From Lyophyllum atratum (Eukaryota > Basidiomycota > Agaricomycetes > Agaricales > Lyophyllaceae), in contig JACGCN010000054.1 in the NCBI GenBank assembly GCA_014905825.1, forward strand, positions 186,001-250,000: DNA of 64,000 nucleotides, written 5' to 3'. The notes beneath the pieces were generated by a model, which was not told the origin of the DNA, ran no database searches, and saw only the letters and a list, made by a program, of their open reading frames with translations. Both the position numbers and the translations under genes were made by a program. Of this stretch, positions 48,861 to 61,047 are shown piece by piece. Each line of letters starts with the position of its first letter. Within the stretch, counting starts at the first letter, position 1.

Positions 48861-50764
48861 TTATGACCTAATCCACAGCGCAGGAGAGTCGATCCCCTCA
48901 AGCCCACTCAGCGAAACATCCCAATCATCTTCCCATGGTATAGGGAAAGGGTGTTTGTTCTCGCGAGCCAAAAATACATTGAATGCCCTGCACAACATAT
49001 TCCGCCGGTATAAAATGGCAGGTTTTTCCTTTTCCTGTGGCGAAAGCTCCGGAAGGAGGTCGTGAAGTCCATGCTCTCTGATCAGTGAAAACAGCGCAAA
49101 GTCTAGAGGGTCATAGACCATCAGAAGGTCGCCATCGTGCCGCGCAATTTGTAGGACAGATTTGCCCCGGAGTTCTTTTTCAAGAAAGGGGCGCATGAGA
49201 CCAAGGATATCTGCCGCAAGGATGATGATGAGAAAAGCCTCGTCATATCTAGCGACTTGCATGAAGACGTGGATGAAGTAGGGTACGGCTGTCATTGTGA
49301 AGTCTTCGTGGTCGCATGGTAGGTAGAAGAAAACAGACTCTGGGCTATTAGGCGTTCTATGTAGTGGTCAGTTCAGAAAAGTGGGAACAGCCGTCGCGAA
49401 AGGTCGCCTCACATTATACAAGATAAATGGCGCACTATTTGAGACATGATTTCTACGCAGTGCTGGGTGGTGTTCGATGCAATATATTGCCTGAAAGCGA
49501 ACTTACAAGCCTGACTTTGGTACTTGAACATTCGGTGCAATGTCCTCAGTGCACGGATCGAGATTTCCATGCCCATACTTTCTGATCTTAAGCCAGCCAT
49601 AATCGATTAAGTGATGACACCTGTAACGCATCCAAACTCACCCGGAAAGCTCCAGCAAATCAATGCAGAAGTCATGCATCACCGACTCTTCGAAATCCCG
49701 TACCCAGTCCAGCAACACATCGGATATCGATTGCAGCCGCCAGAGGACGACAACACGGGGAACATTGTTCAAGGCAACCACCCGCTGTTCTGTTCGATTG
49801 CGATCATCAGGGATGAAAGGCAGTTCAGGGCGCCTATGCCAAAGGGCATGCAAAGGGTGGTCGCAAATTGTCTCAAGGCCTCCATCGACACCACATAGGC
49901 TCGTCAGGAGCATATTGCACGCAATCTGGAAGGTAGACGTCCGATGAAAATTGCGTCCTTCGTTTTGCGCCAGCGGGTCCCAGAAGTTGGTCGCATATGC
50001 ATGCAGCAAGAAGTCTAGTATGCCGGCCCGTAGAATAGCTTCATTAGACCCGCCGAGGGCCTGGGTGAGCTGCTCGCAGAAGTCCACAAATGGTACAAGG
50101 GAATGGCTTTCCCAAGCTGCAAGAACGCCCCGATATGCTTTGACTCTGAGTTCATCCCCCGCCTTCCCATGGGATAGCCTGTGCTGGACTGATGAGATAC
50201 AATATAACTCGTGAACGTTCACGTACCGGATAGGGTCCAAGACGTTCATCATCTCTGAGATGAAAATTTGTGTTTCAATGTCTGGCCATTTCTTCAGACA
50301 TCTGATGATGTGCTTGATTTGTCGGTTGCCTATCTGTACTAGCAAGATCTGCATTGCCCGGCCTCGGATACCCCGTCGGTACATGCCAAGCCTGCCCATC
50401 CTGAGTCGTATGCTTCGTAAGACATCCCGACTATGCATGGGACCTACCTTGACAGTTCTAGGAGATCGTCGTACATTCGCTCTGTCTCCCCCATGCTGGT
50501 AGGTTTCGCTGGTGGAAACTTTAAATTGGAGTCGATGAGTCCGAGGCGTCGGCGAATAATGATGCTCTCAGCTCCGCGCAAAGTGACCTTTCCTAGAGCA
50601 AGGATGGCCTTCCCAGATAGAGCTCCGATGCCTTGAATAGTACTTCCCGACGATGTGCAGGTGGTAAATTCGGTTGAAGCAGTGAAGCATGATTCAAGGT
50701 CGGAATCTGAAGAAGGGGAGAGAACCCCGACAATTCGTTCTTCCACTGGGCTGGGGAGTATCAT
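48861..50764 (-). CDS. Armadillo-like repeat protein, convergent paralog
   Basis: About 555 residues, with the same N-terminal signature as the gene facing it: GALSGKAI, ALGKVTL, ESIIIRRR and YDDLLELSRMGRLGMYRR. The helical part contains FVDFCEQLTQALGGSNEAIL and AGILDFLLHAYATNFWDP, typical of ARM-like repeats. Introns join LSR-MGRL, DPIR-LSHG, LLELSG-SESMGM and SCI-ITPNSPESVFFY, all in frame. Near the end the sequence KSVLQIARHDGDLLMVYDP is unlike the sister. TAA at 48861. The two genes are tail to tail with only 202 bases between stops, so they arose by an inverted duplication and have since diverged strongly. No MYND finger is seen. Confidence 0.7.
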
Positions 50765-51629
50765 GGTGGTAATGAATCAGGATGTTCGTGTAAGCAATCC
50801 TATTAGGCTTGAGCAAGTCATCGAGAAAGATGTTCATCAACGTTTTTCGAAGACTTTCGACAGTGATTGTCAGTCGAGGGAAAGCGTAACGGCCGACGGC
50901 ATCTCGAAGTGTCGTTGCCACAAGCTTCGAGATTAAAGATGACTCGCCTTAATTCCTAAGTAGAAGTGAAAGTAGCACTAGCAAACATGATCCCCTTGAG
51001 AGTAGAGTCTGCCGCATTTTTTTCCTAGCTCATCCGGGTGGCTACCACAATGGTAGGCCGCGCTGCTTCCCTTACCAATTGACTTCCTGCACACTTGCTC
51101 TTGATCTCTCTTGATGCTGTCGTGAGTTCCTAAAGAGGAAATTGTGCGCGATCGATTTCTGATCGTGTCACGCGGGGCGCGATGTGTTTTCTCCTCCTCC
51201 TCCTCCTCCACCGCGCGTGGTCTCATACACTATGCTGCTCGGATACGACCTTCAGAATCCAGAAAAGCAAGAAAAAGGCATCCATGATCCTTCTGATTGC
51301 ATTGCTGGACAGCGTAATTTTATGGGATGCCAGGTGAGGGGAAGGTGGACAAGCCGGGTCGAAAAGAGCGCTCGAGGCTAGTACTGCCTTCCCAGATTAA
51401 ACGGTAAGAGAACGGTGAATAGCTGGGCTATTACTTAGACTATGGCGTCGATTGCGTGTCTTTTGTTACCCTATTTGGTTGCTCGGTGGTATCAAACGTC
51501 CTCACATGATCGACAGCAATCAATTGGCAGGTCAGGGTGCACGGACCTGAAATTCGGCTCCCTTCCTGCCCTCCAACTGGTCGCAGATGAACTGCTCTTG
51601 ACCGCCTCTCTCAACATACCCTACCAGCC
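50765..51629. other. Divergent intergenic region with a (CTC)n tract
   Basis: About 865 bases between the armadillo-like gene (-) and the histone deacetylase (+). A CTC trinucleotide run lies at 51191-51209. A frame on the minus strand at 50694-50921 overlaps the neighbour's start and is probably leader. Nothing else recognised. Confidence 0.4.
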
Positions 51630-53667
51630 ATGTCTAAGAGGAGGGTTGCCTACTACTATGATCGTGCGTTCGTGTACCTGTTCGTGCTCTTGCGCGCCTC
51701 TGATACCATAGATCGCAGCGGACGCTGGAGCCTATACATATGGCCTCGGCCACCTCATGAAACCTCATCGAATACGTGTCACGCATGAGCTGGTCACCGC
51801 ATACGACATGCTTGGGAAGATGCACGTCCTGGTGAGCTCTACCACCTCCAAACGTAACCACTCAGCCTGAACCTCATTAGAAACCGAAAAGAGCATCACC
51901 GGAAGCCATGACAATGTTCCACACCGACGAGTACATACATTTCCTCAATCGAGTGACACCGGAGACCGTGGAAGAATTAACAGGTCACGGAACCAGATGT
52001 ACGCCTATTAATAGGTCCTATATTGACCCTTCTCACCCGAGCGATAGTTTTGGTGGGAGATGACAACCCCGCTTTTGAGGGAGTCTTCGAGTTTTGCTCG
52101 ATCTCGGCCGGGGGCTCAATATGTGCGTTCCATGTAAACTCATGCACCTCTGGGCCACTCACGTAATGATTCTAGCTGCATCAGAACGAATAGCATCCGG
52201 TGCGGCGGACATTGCTATCAATTGGGCTGGAGGCCTCCACCACGCCAAGAAGAGAGAAGCCTCGGGCTTCTGCTACATCAACGACATCGTCCTCGGGATT
52301 CTAGAGCTCCTCCGGACGTATCCACGCGTTCTGTACATCGACATAGACTGCCATCATGGGGACGGGGTCGAGGAAGCCTTCTACGTTACAGACCGCGTTA
52401 TGACCTGTAGTTTTCACAAGTTCGGAGAGTACTTCCCTGGAACAGGTACACAAGATGACAGGGGACGAGGGAAGGGGAAGGGGTACTCCGTAAACGTTCC
52501 GTTAAAGGATGGGATAACGGACGAAGCTTTCAAAAGTGTATTTGACCCGGTACGTCATCATCTGGCTTTCCACTGCGCTTCATCTCACCTGGACCTTGCC
52601 TAGATTATTGCGAAGATACTCGAGGTTTACCGCCCATCCGTCGTTGTGCTACAGTGCGGTGCCGACTCTTTGGCTGGCGACAGACTTGGGTGCTTTAACA
52701 TAACAATGGAGGGTCACGCTCATTGCGTGCAGTTCCTACGGAAGCATGATATACCCCTTATACTGCTCGGTGGAGGTGGATACACTGTCAAGAATGTGGT
52801 ACGCGCATGGACGTACGAGACAGCATGTGCACTCGGCATCGAGGACACAATCGACCCAAATCTACCATGGAGCCAATATTTCGAGTGGTTTGGCCCGCGC
52901 TACCGGTTAGAAGTCCTGGAGAACAATATGGAGGATCTGAATATTAAGGACGGGCTGTTGGATAACATTAGGTCCGTCTTCATTCTGGTAGCATGGTTGG
53001 TACACGGATCCTGATTTGCCTCGTTGACGAGAGTGACAGCGTTGCAACAGCTACAGGAACTGGCTGCTGCGCCCTCGGTCGGCATGCATGACGTCCCTAG
53101 GGAAAGCATCGGCCAACACCTTGGATTTCGCACCGATCAGGTAGCAGCCCATGATTCATTGGATATCAAGCTCGCTCGTAAGCCCTCCCCTTGTCTTAGC
53201 CCCTTGCGCACACGTAAACCCCTATGCTAGGACATGCACGATACGTCTATGACCTGCAGGAGACGGACACGCCCTCTGACACCTCAGATGACGAGAAGTC
53301 ATGGGATTCGGACGATTCTGCCTCGCAGGGTTCGCGCCCCCGCGGGCGCTACCCCAAGTTTGCGCAGCCGAGACAGCGGATGAGCATCATAACAGGGCAA
53401 CACTTTGATGCGCCTATCTATGAACACGGCGTCGTGTTCGAGGCGTACGAGAACGGGGTGGCCATGTTTGCGCGCACTTCCAGGCGGCGGTTCTTCCAGA
53501 GCGGGGCGAGGTGGGACGAGGGCGTCGACGATGTTATTGCGAGGAAGTACGCTGCGTCGCTGATACCGCCGTCGGGGGGCGTAGGGGGGCTGATGGAGAG
53601 AGGGGGCCGGCATAGAAGTGACGATGACATGGAGGATGATGACTGGGACGAGATGGTGGATGCTTAG
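51630..53667 (+). CDS. Class I histone deacetylase (RPD3/HOS2 type)
   Basis: Nuclear zinc hydrolase removing acetyl groups from histone lysines, usually inside Sin3 or Set3-type co-repressor complexes. Splicing at about 51662 gives [16 protein letters not shown], the class I opening. Catalytic features are all present: [19 protein letters not shown], the charge-relay [28 protein letters not shown], zinc-binding [11 protein letters not shown] and the [15 protein letters not shown] loop with Tyr. After the core comes [13 protein letters not shown] and an acidic C-terminal tail ([32 protein letters not shown]). About seven introns; the tail join [12 protein letters not shown] is in frame. TAG at 53665. 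The HOS2 versus RPD3 branch is not settled; the phrase [10 protein letters not shown] is more like the HOS2 group as I recall it. Confidence 0.93.
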
Positions 53668-54188
53668 ACTGGCTTCGGGAACACGAGGTAGATGTATTTT
53701 TATTTGCACATTTCGCTACTGCTCTGGGTACTGTCCTTTTATTTGTACAACTTAGGGGGGGAACCACTTGCTCACGTTATAATACACGTCTTCGACGTGA
53801 GTTCGAGAAAGTCGCGTGTACGAGGATTGGGCATATGTGTCCGAGGCCAAACAGTGACAGTCACTGTGCATGGCGGTGGCCTCCGAACTGTATCCATCTG
53901 TTGCAATTGCATATTCTGGGCGCATGGGTATAAGTTGCGTATTGATATGTAACAAAGCTTCCTTCGTATTGGCATGAGAAAAATCCTCGCAACCGGAGGG
54001 TTATTTTACACGGAGTCGTAGTAGCTCAATGATATGTTGATATGTAGATGATTGCGATCCCCCATAAGTTAATTATCCAAGTGCAGAGTCCAAGGGACCG
54101 AGGTGATGGTGACAGTGATGTTAATGCGATGAAGAGTGTAGGAGAATGGGGATGCATGGACAGGCAATCTAGGATTCAAGGCGCTTCA
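53668..54188. other. Intergenic between convergent genes
   Basis: About 520 bases; nothing recognised. Confidence 0.4.
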
Positions 54189-54680
54189 TCAGACACGGAT
54201 GTCAACCACAATTACCAAGCGCCGACAACTCACGGGTATAGAGAATCGGCTGTAGTTTCCTATTACTGATCCGTTACGAGACCGAGAGTACTTTCGACTC
54301 GGGTTTCGCACTTCAAGCTGTGCCAGCGGTGCCTGCAAGTCCAAAATTAATAAATCACGATCGGGGCGAACGGGTGGTTTGATGACATCAGTCCTTGTCA
54401 TCGACCGGTTACCTGTATACCTGGGCAGGCTGCCATGGCCCCCAAAGAGCGGTGACAGAGGCGTCTCGCTTTCGGGTATATGGAGCTTTCGGGCGATGGC
54501 CACCAGCGAGCGGAGCATGGTGTCTGTGTCGACGGCGGCGGCGTCGAATGGAGGAGGAGAGTTGAAGTCGAGAAATGCAGCCTTGTCAAAGGACGGAGGA
54601 AGGAGGTCATAGAGGGACAAGAGTGCAACCAATCGCAGGCGGAGGGTCTTTGATTCATTTGAGTCGGTCAGGAAAGGCAT
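54189..54680 (-). CDS. Short hypothetical protein
   Basis: An open frame from an ATG at 54680 (MPFLTDSNESKTLRLRL, then LVALLSLYDLLPPSFDKAAF) to a stop at 54189. The first 100 residues look protein-like, with amphipathic leucines. A possible intron ends at GGACTTGCAG (about 54331), so the C-terminal part as read may be wrong. No family recognised. It could be a gene fragment. Confidence 0.35.
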   Translation of the reverse strand: MPFLTDSNESKTLRLRLVALLSLYDLLPPSFDKAAFLDFNSPPPFDAAAVDTDTMLRSLVAIARKLHIPESETPLSPLFGGHGSLPRYTGNRSMTRTDVIKPPVRPDRDLLILDLQAPLAQLEVRNPSRKYSRSRNGSVIGNYSRFSIPVSCRRLVIVVDIRV

Positions 54681-55279
54681 GGGGGGCGGGAGTGAGGAAG
54701 AATTTGTCGACACTCTTCGATCGCCCCGCTCAAGATATACCACGTATTAGCACCCAAGGGGATCAAGATCGGTAGGCCCAAGTTATGTATGGCGAGGGGC
54801 TTTCGCCGAGAGGGCGGATGTCCTGTAACTAAACATATTCCCTGTGTTCCATAAATGAAGACAGAGGCCGGGTGCGGAATGGAAACAAGGGCCTGGCTGC
54901 CACGAAACAGCTAGATTGACGCTGAAATCTCTGACGCGTTCCGAACGGGGTTGTGAAAGCTGCGTACTATTCGCTTGGCGTTATCCATAGGGGGCCTTGA
55001 TTGTAGCTTCTCGCACAGAAATACGGGATGGAGGGTCGAAAACTGCGTTGTCAGTCCAATTTTGGACACCCTGAGATTCGCCCACACCAAAGTCAATCTC
55101 ATGGTCAGGAAGCAGGTACGACAGCCATCATCAGACTGTACATATCCGTCCACACGGGAACCCATGAGATCGATGAATGTATTATAGTGTCGCGGTACTG
55201 TGGAAATAACGTCAACGCCGCACGCTACTAGGACAGATGATCATCATGAGCTGGTACTGAACAGGATGACTATGGGCCA
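54681..55279. other. Intergenic
   Basis: About 600 bases between the hypothetical frame and the F-box gene's stop; nothing recognised. Confidence 0.4.
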
Positions 55280-56965
55280 TCAAGGTGGTGCGGCCGAAGC
55301 CACCACTAGGGAGAGCCTTTGCACCTCCGCTTCCAGGGCCCTCAATCGTTCCTGATATTGCGCGTGGATGCTTCGCAGCATGGGGAGGAGTGAGAAAATC
55401 TTTTTCAGCTTCGATTCAGCGACGTGTATATGTGCCTGCAGTCCTATGGTATCCGTCAGAAAAATGTATGAATGGCCACTGATGCGACATTTCGAGGGTG
55501 TGACGTCAGTCAGGAAAAGCGCCAGGTCATCGACGCTATATCCTGTACCGATCAGGCCTAAAGTGAAGTTCTCCAGCTTGGAAAGGATTTTCCGGCTTGC
55601 TGGTGGAGGAATGACGGACGACTGGACATACAGGCCCAAGGCTTGGAGATCAGGGCAGTGCTGAGCAAAACTCGCCATGACTCCAAACGTCAGGTGTTTC
55701 CCTGCAGGTCGCTGCACCGCAGGGAAAGGGTTCAAGTGGAGGTCCTGCATCCGAGGCCAAGACAACGCCATCTGAGTAGCCTCAGTGTCGTCAATGTCAA
55801 GTGGCAAGGGCATATTGAGCGTAAACGTTGTTAACGATGTGCAACGCACAACAGGCTCCAAGAATGCAAAAGGAAGACTCTCCGAGTCCTCTTCAACGCC
55901 ACCATACTGGACTGAGAGGGCCAAAACTTCAAGTTGAGGGCACGCCACCGCAACGTTTGTAAAGAAAATACCAATATCCCCGCTGCCTTCCAAACTTAGC
56001 GTCCTGACAACGAGTCGCTGAAGCCGCGCTGCCGGGAAGCCAGTCTGCAGAAAGCACACCACATTCCAGAGATGAGCCTTGATATTCATCTCCCTGAGGT
56101 TTGGAAACCCTCCGGCTTCGATAATGGGCATGTAGTTCTGGAGGTCGTCCGTCTCCTCGTGGATGTCGGCGCTTTCCAATGCGTCAGGCATGCGGATTGA
56201 CTCTAGTAGCGGGCACTTCGCTAACGCCGTGATCACATCCGACGTTAGTAGCGCGTCTGAGAGGAGGACGGTCTTGAGACCGTGCAACCCGATAAGAAAG
56301 TTGGAAAGGAAGGGTCCGATGTCGTGGAATGGAATGCCAGAACGAAACTCGAGATGTTCGATCCGTGGGGAGCGGTAGACGACATCCTTAAAGAAGTTGT
56401 CGATGGCAAACAGGTCACCCTGATCTGAGCTATGACCCGTCTCGACAGAGAGACTCTGTAGTCCCGGCGTCAAGAACAGAAGGCAGAGGACGAGTGAGGC
56501 CGCTGGGCGCGAAGGATCCTTCTTCCAGGTAAGGTGGGTGAGGTTCGGAAGAAGGTGAAGAACGGGTCGTGAAACGGACAGAGTTGAAAAGGACTGGTGA
56601 TGGATCTCCGGAGACTGATCGGTGCACTCCAAATGCCGCACTCGGTTTGCGTAAAAGGAGAATCGCTCCCAGCGGTCGCTGGGTATGTGGAGCTGAAGAA
56701 ACGTCTACACCTCGGATAAGCACATATGTTGTTGAATTCCCATGATGGACAAGTGAAGAGGACCCACCACGAGCTGCGAATGTATCTCCCCCATGGGCCC
56801 CAAAAGCCTCAAAAGGCGGTCTAGGCGGTCAACACGGCTCCAGAGTACATCGAGGACGTTCTCCTGCCATGCTTTACAGACCCGTACGCATGTGACATTC
56901 GTGCTCGTGTCGGTGAATTTGAATATGGAGCCTAGAATATCTGAAATTTCAAGTGCATGGTGCAT
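55280..56965 (-). CDS. F-box/LRR protein
   Basis: About 540 residues. Probable substrate-recognition subunit of an SCF ubiquitin ligase. The N-terminus is an F-box-like helix set (MHHALEISDILGSIFKF, then TCVRVCKAWQENVLDVLW with the classical CKAW...LW pattern). One intron joins HSQLV to TFLQLHIPSDRW. The remainder is a string of irregular leucine-rich repeats (LPNLTHLTWK, PGLQSLSVET, SPRIEHLEF, LHGLKTVLLSDALL, CPLLESIRM, FPNLREMNIKAHLW, CPQLEVLALSVQYGG, CPDLQALGLYVQ), ending in a short coiled coil (YQERLRALEAEVQRLS). Such genes are greatly expanded in Agaricomycetes. The substrate cannot be guessed. TGA at 55280. Confidence 0.88.
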
Positions 56966-57130
56966 CTAGACCACAATTCTGGGTGATAGTAGAGTTAATA
57001 ACAACAAATGGCGATGGGTGTACAGGATAAGGACTGTGCAGGCTCGGCGCGATCAATGATTGCAGGTGAGAAAGAGAAGGACACATTGCAGCCACGTGGA
57101 TTTCCACAAGTCAAATTCACTGAAGCCAGT

Positions 57131-57206
57131 AGCCTTATTCAAAGTTGGCCGAAGTCGAAGTCGAAGTCGCAGCTGAAGGCTGACAAATATAAAATTTCGA
57201 GCTCCG
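57131..57206 (+). repeat. Left arm of 76-bp inverted repeat
   Basis: Begins AGCCTTATTCAAAGTTGGCC, contains a GAAGTC triplet repeat (57153-57169) and ends TTTCGAGCTCCG. Its reverse complement occurs at 57896-57971 with one mismatch. Confidence 0.9.
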
Positions 57207-57895
57207 AGTGTGACCAGATCGTGACACACGCGCCCGCCTCCTTCCTATCTCTCCAATAAACCCCAAGAGCGGACCATACACATGCGCCCGCCCACAAGAG
57301 GCGACAGCGCGCCAGCAAGTTTCACACGACACCCCCTTTTTTTCCTTTTCTTTTCTCTTACATGCTATGCCTAATGCGTATGATACCCACCCACTATGCC
57401 CCCCACTCCCACTCCATTCTCGCATCAACCCGCTACACAACGACGACCGATCTGCCGTACAGGAAGAGAACTTTAATCCCATCGCGTACCTACAAACGGA
57501 CAATTATTTACTTTACTTTATTTCACGGATACTTAGCTATCCCCGCTTCTTAGCTCTGTAGTGTAGCTTGCCGGCGGCTAAATATGACTGATCATCTCCA
57601 ATACTCTACAGGTCCTGGGTGTATTCCCGAGTGAGATGTATATTTCCAGCATTTGGTACATGGTGATTGCTATAATGAGCGTCAGATAGAGCAGAGATAG
57701 CCGCATATCGAGATTGAACGTGAAGCAGGCATCCTTGAGAGAATTTCATGGGGAAAATGATTTGCGAGAGATCATGGTAAGCAAGATAATTTTATTAACT
57801 CCTTTCGCGTGTCGAGCATGGCCGTAACGGCCGTACGATGGGGAGAAGTTGCTATCGACGAGCCCAGATTGACGAGCGTGACATCGCGCATGTAG

Positions 57896-57971
57896 CGGAG
57901 CTCGAAATGTTATATTTGTCAGCCTTCAGCTGCGACTTCGACTTCGACTTCGGCCAACTTTGAATAAGGCT
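57896..57971 (-). repeat. Right arm of 76-bp inverted repeat
   Basis: Reverse complement of 57131-57206 with a single difference (ATAAAATTTC versus ATAACATTTC). The arms are 689 bases apart, so the element would span about 840 bases. AGT follows the right arm and precedes the left one, a possible 3-bp target duplication. Confidence 0.9.
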
Positions 57972-58085
57972 AGTAGTGTTACAATTCCTGCCAACGACCA
58001 ACTCACGATTACCCTATAGACAAATACCAGGACCACGCCAGTAATATACTACTACTATTACTACTACCAGCCCATAAACGCTGTA

Positions 58086-60394
58086 CTACGAGGTCTTGAT
58101 TGACGCTTCCGGGTCTTCCAAATCAGACTCCCTATCATCTGTCTCTTCTACAGCCTCTGGGGGTAAAATCAGATTGAGTATGGCAGCGACGATGCCCGAA
58201 GACAAAACTAAAACAGCATAGATAAAGATCAACCACATATCGAATAAAGGACATGTAGCCACTCACAAGGTGTGCTCAATACAATCGTGATCGAATCAAA
58301 TAAGCCTCCAAGACCCGCATTCGAACTATCAACTCCGTCGAACAGGTGCGTAAAGACTCCAGGCACAAGCAAGTCGCCCACGCCGAACGACAACGCCGCA
58401 GCAAGAATGAACCTTTCGCGGCGGGAAAAGTCTATATAAGATAGCACCCGTATCCCCGACACAGCCACGCTTGCAAACAGGAACGTCGTGACGCCGCCCA
58501 GCACTGGGTTGGGTATGGACAGGAAGACGCCAGAGATCTTACCGAGGACGCCGAAGAGGATGAGGAAGAAGCAGCACCACCGCCCTGCCCCGCGGTTCGC
58601 GCAGCGCGTGATGGCAATCACGCCGTTGTTCTGCGCAAAGGTCGAGAGTGGAGTGACGGTGAAGAGAGCAGAGAAGAAGCCACCGAGTCCATCAGCCTGC
58701 GGATGTTTTCTTAGATATGGCAGGGTCACAGTGAATGGAGCCCCAGGATGCGTACCAGCACTCCGCCCTGTATCCTCGTTTCAAACTCTGGTCCTTGAAC
58801 CTCAACCCTTGACACCTCTGCAGACGCAGTGATATCGCCGATCGCCTCCATCGCTAGAGAAACTGGCAGCAACCAGCATTAATTTGGCGTCACGAGATAA
58901 GGTATGAACTCACTGTATACAGCCAACATAGGCAATATGGCTGGCGGGTAGACTGAAATTTTGAATCGATGCACCCTGACCAGATTTTCAGTTTGGGACG
59001 AGGTCGATGTCGAGGCAATGCATACCACAGGAAGGTAATCGCAGGTGCAGACTTGATATTTGATCCGTCAAAATAACCTGCGGCTCCAGCTGCAATGCAG
59101 CCCACAGCTAAGCCGACGATGATGCTAATGTTCTTCAAAAACGGAGAGCCAAAGATCTCCGTCAGTATAATTGCCACAAACGACAAAAAGCCAAGCCCGA
59201 TGAACTCGGGCGAGCCCCAACTGCAAAAAAGCGAGCTTTAGCCACATACATGACGGAAGAAGGAACAATGTACGGAAGGGGTCGTGGGGCAAAGATAGTA
59301 GGGCAGAGTTCGAAGATGGTGCCCGCAGGCGAGGTCTTGCAGTCATTGGAGCCGCCTCCCCAATTCGGCATCCCTGAAGCGCCAATGAGAGAGGCGCCGA
59401 TCATGAGAATGACAGTTCCTTTCGTGCAAGTCAGATACTGAAGTTTGTGAAATCTAGCAGTCCGAGCGTACCCGTTACAATTGGAGGAAAAACACGCTTC
59501 AGGACGCGAGGAGGGAGGAACGACATGAATATTTCGAGGAATGAGCATATTAGAGCCGTTCCTGCATGTCGAGTACCATTGAATCGGCGTATACCGTGAC
59601 GGCGTCGACTGTCTCACCTAGAACCTTTCCATAAGCATCGGGGCATGCTCCGCGCGTAACCACCCCAGTATCAGATGTGACTGAAGGGCACGTCCCCTCT
59701 CTATACATAGCATCGAAGATCTGGTATCATGATATCAACGACCAATTCCAACTACTCCAAACAAGGCAAGCACATACTGCATTCGCCGTGCTGAGCGTCG
59801 CAAAACTGGTACCCACCACAGTGATGAGACCAGTGCCAAGGTAGTAGCCCCGAAATAGGTGGAAGCGCGACATTTGCACCAAACTCAGTATACCTGGGTC
59901 GACAAATCGATCAGCTACCTCTTCTGCCACGCAAAGGAACCTTCGAGACCTACCGCATCCGATGAGAGACGCCGAGATCATGTACGCGGAGGTTGCTGGG
60001 TCCAAGTGCAAGGACGACGCAAATATGATGGGGGGCGTGATGAGACCAGCGAGCATGGCAAGGGCATGCTGTAGTCCACTGGAGATCGCCAATGCCAGAG
60101 GAAGCTCTGTATCAACAGCGTAGAAGGGCGGCAAGCGAGGCTTTCCCCTCAGGAAGGGAAGAGACGGAGTGCATAGCCTGGTTTCAAACGTCAGCGTCTG
60201 CACAAGGGTGCGCGTGCCACGTCGCACCAGGCATAATCGTAGTCGCCAAACCACCCTTCCCTCGTAAGAAATTTCATCTTCAACCCCTGGAACGAGTTCC
60301 CCCTAGGCTCCGAAGTGTCACTGGCAGTGGATGCTGAATCGAGCACTGGGAGCGCCGTCGCCTTCGGCTCTTCTGTTACGGACCCAGAGAACAT
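58086..60394 (-). CDS. NCS2 nucleobase permease (uric acid/xanthine type)
   Basis: Plasma-membrane proton symporter of the NCS2/NAT family. The NAT signature appears as AQNNGVIAITRCANRGAG, with the Q-N-x-G...T-R pattern of fungal urate/xanthine carriers. Start ATG 60394 (MFSGSVTEEPKATALP); the family landmark WFGDYDYAW is joined by splicing to LCTPSLPFLRGKPRLPPFY. Then the QH motif region LALAISSGLQHALAMLAGL, and further helices to FVLSSGIVAAILNLILPP and a short acidic tail ending KTS. About ten introns; total about 580 residues with 14 expected helices. It probably imports purines as nitrogen source. Its own promoter lies at 60395-61047. Confidence 0.92.
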
Positions 60395-61047
60395 ATCGCG
60401 GGGTGGATAAACGCTGCGGTTGGAATTGGATTCGAGCAGCTTAGAACCACCTGCATACTTGTCAACCTTTATGAAGGCGATAAGAGGGTGTGGAGATAGC
60501 TTTAGAAAAGGATAGTCCGATAAGCAGCGTGGCAAGAGCCTAACATAACCCCAAGGATTTGTGACATAAGGAGATGAAGCGATATCAATACTAATCAGAT
60601 TCACTGTTCAGAAGTGAACCGGTGACATTCGAATTTGATTTAGCGATCCACGTGGTAGACGCGACGCGACGCGCTATGCGTAAACTGGATTCTGCACTGG
60701 ATATCCTACGTCTCAGAGGCTAGCATGCCTGGGATCGCCGAGTATCGCTTCCAGGTAAGCTCGTATCGGAAGCCTTATGAGCTGGAGTTTAGGTGTACAG
60801 GAGCATCGAGGATGGTCGGTAGTTTCAAGGTTTGCCAGCACTTCATTTGATCGGGACGCGACCACGAGCGCGCATTGCGCAATTGCGACGCGCTTAGGGT
60901 CCCGGTCAAAACATCAAGGAAAGGTGGAGAATAACATCGCTAATGGCTTACCCTGCTTCGCACCACCTACACCAATGAAAGAAACGCAACATAGCACAGC
61001 ACCACAATCTGCTGAGACCTGGTGGAGCACACCAGTGTACACATCCT
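60395..61047. promoter_or_regulatory. Upstream region of the permease with ACGCG cluster
   Basis: About 650 bases. At 60645-60672 there is a CACGTG core followed by three ACGCG repeats; at 60846-60909 an imperfect inverted repeat (TTGATCGGGAC...GTCCCGGTCAA) flanks another CG-rich core. These may be regulatory sites of the permease. The right end also contains the 3' region of the gene to the right. Confidence 0.4.

Larger units (their letters stand above)
56966..58085. other. Intergenic region carrying a long inverted repeat
   Basis: About 1.1 kb between the F-box start and the permease stop. It holds the two arms described separately; between them are a pyrimidine tract (57331-57362) and short frames without domains. 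Confidence 0.5.
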
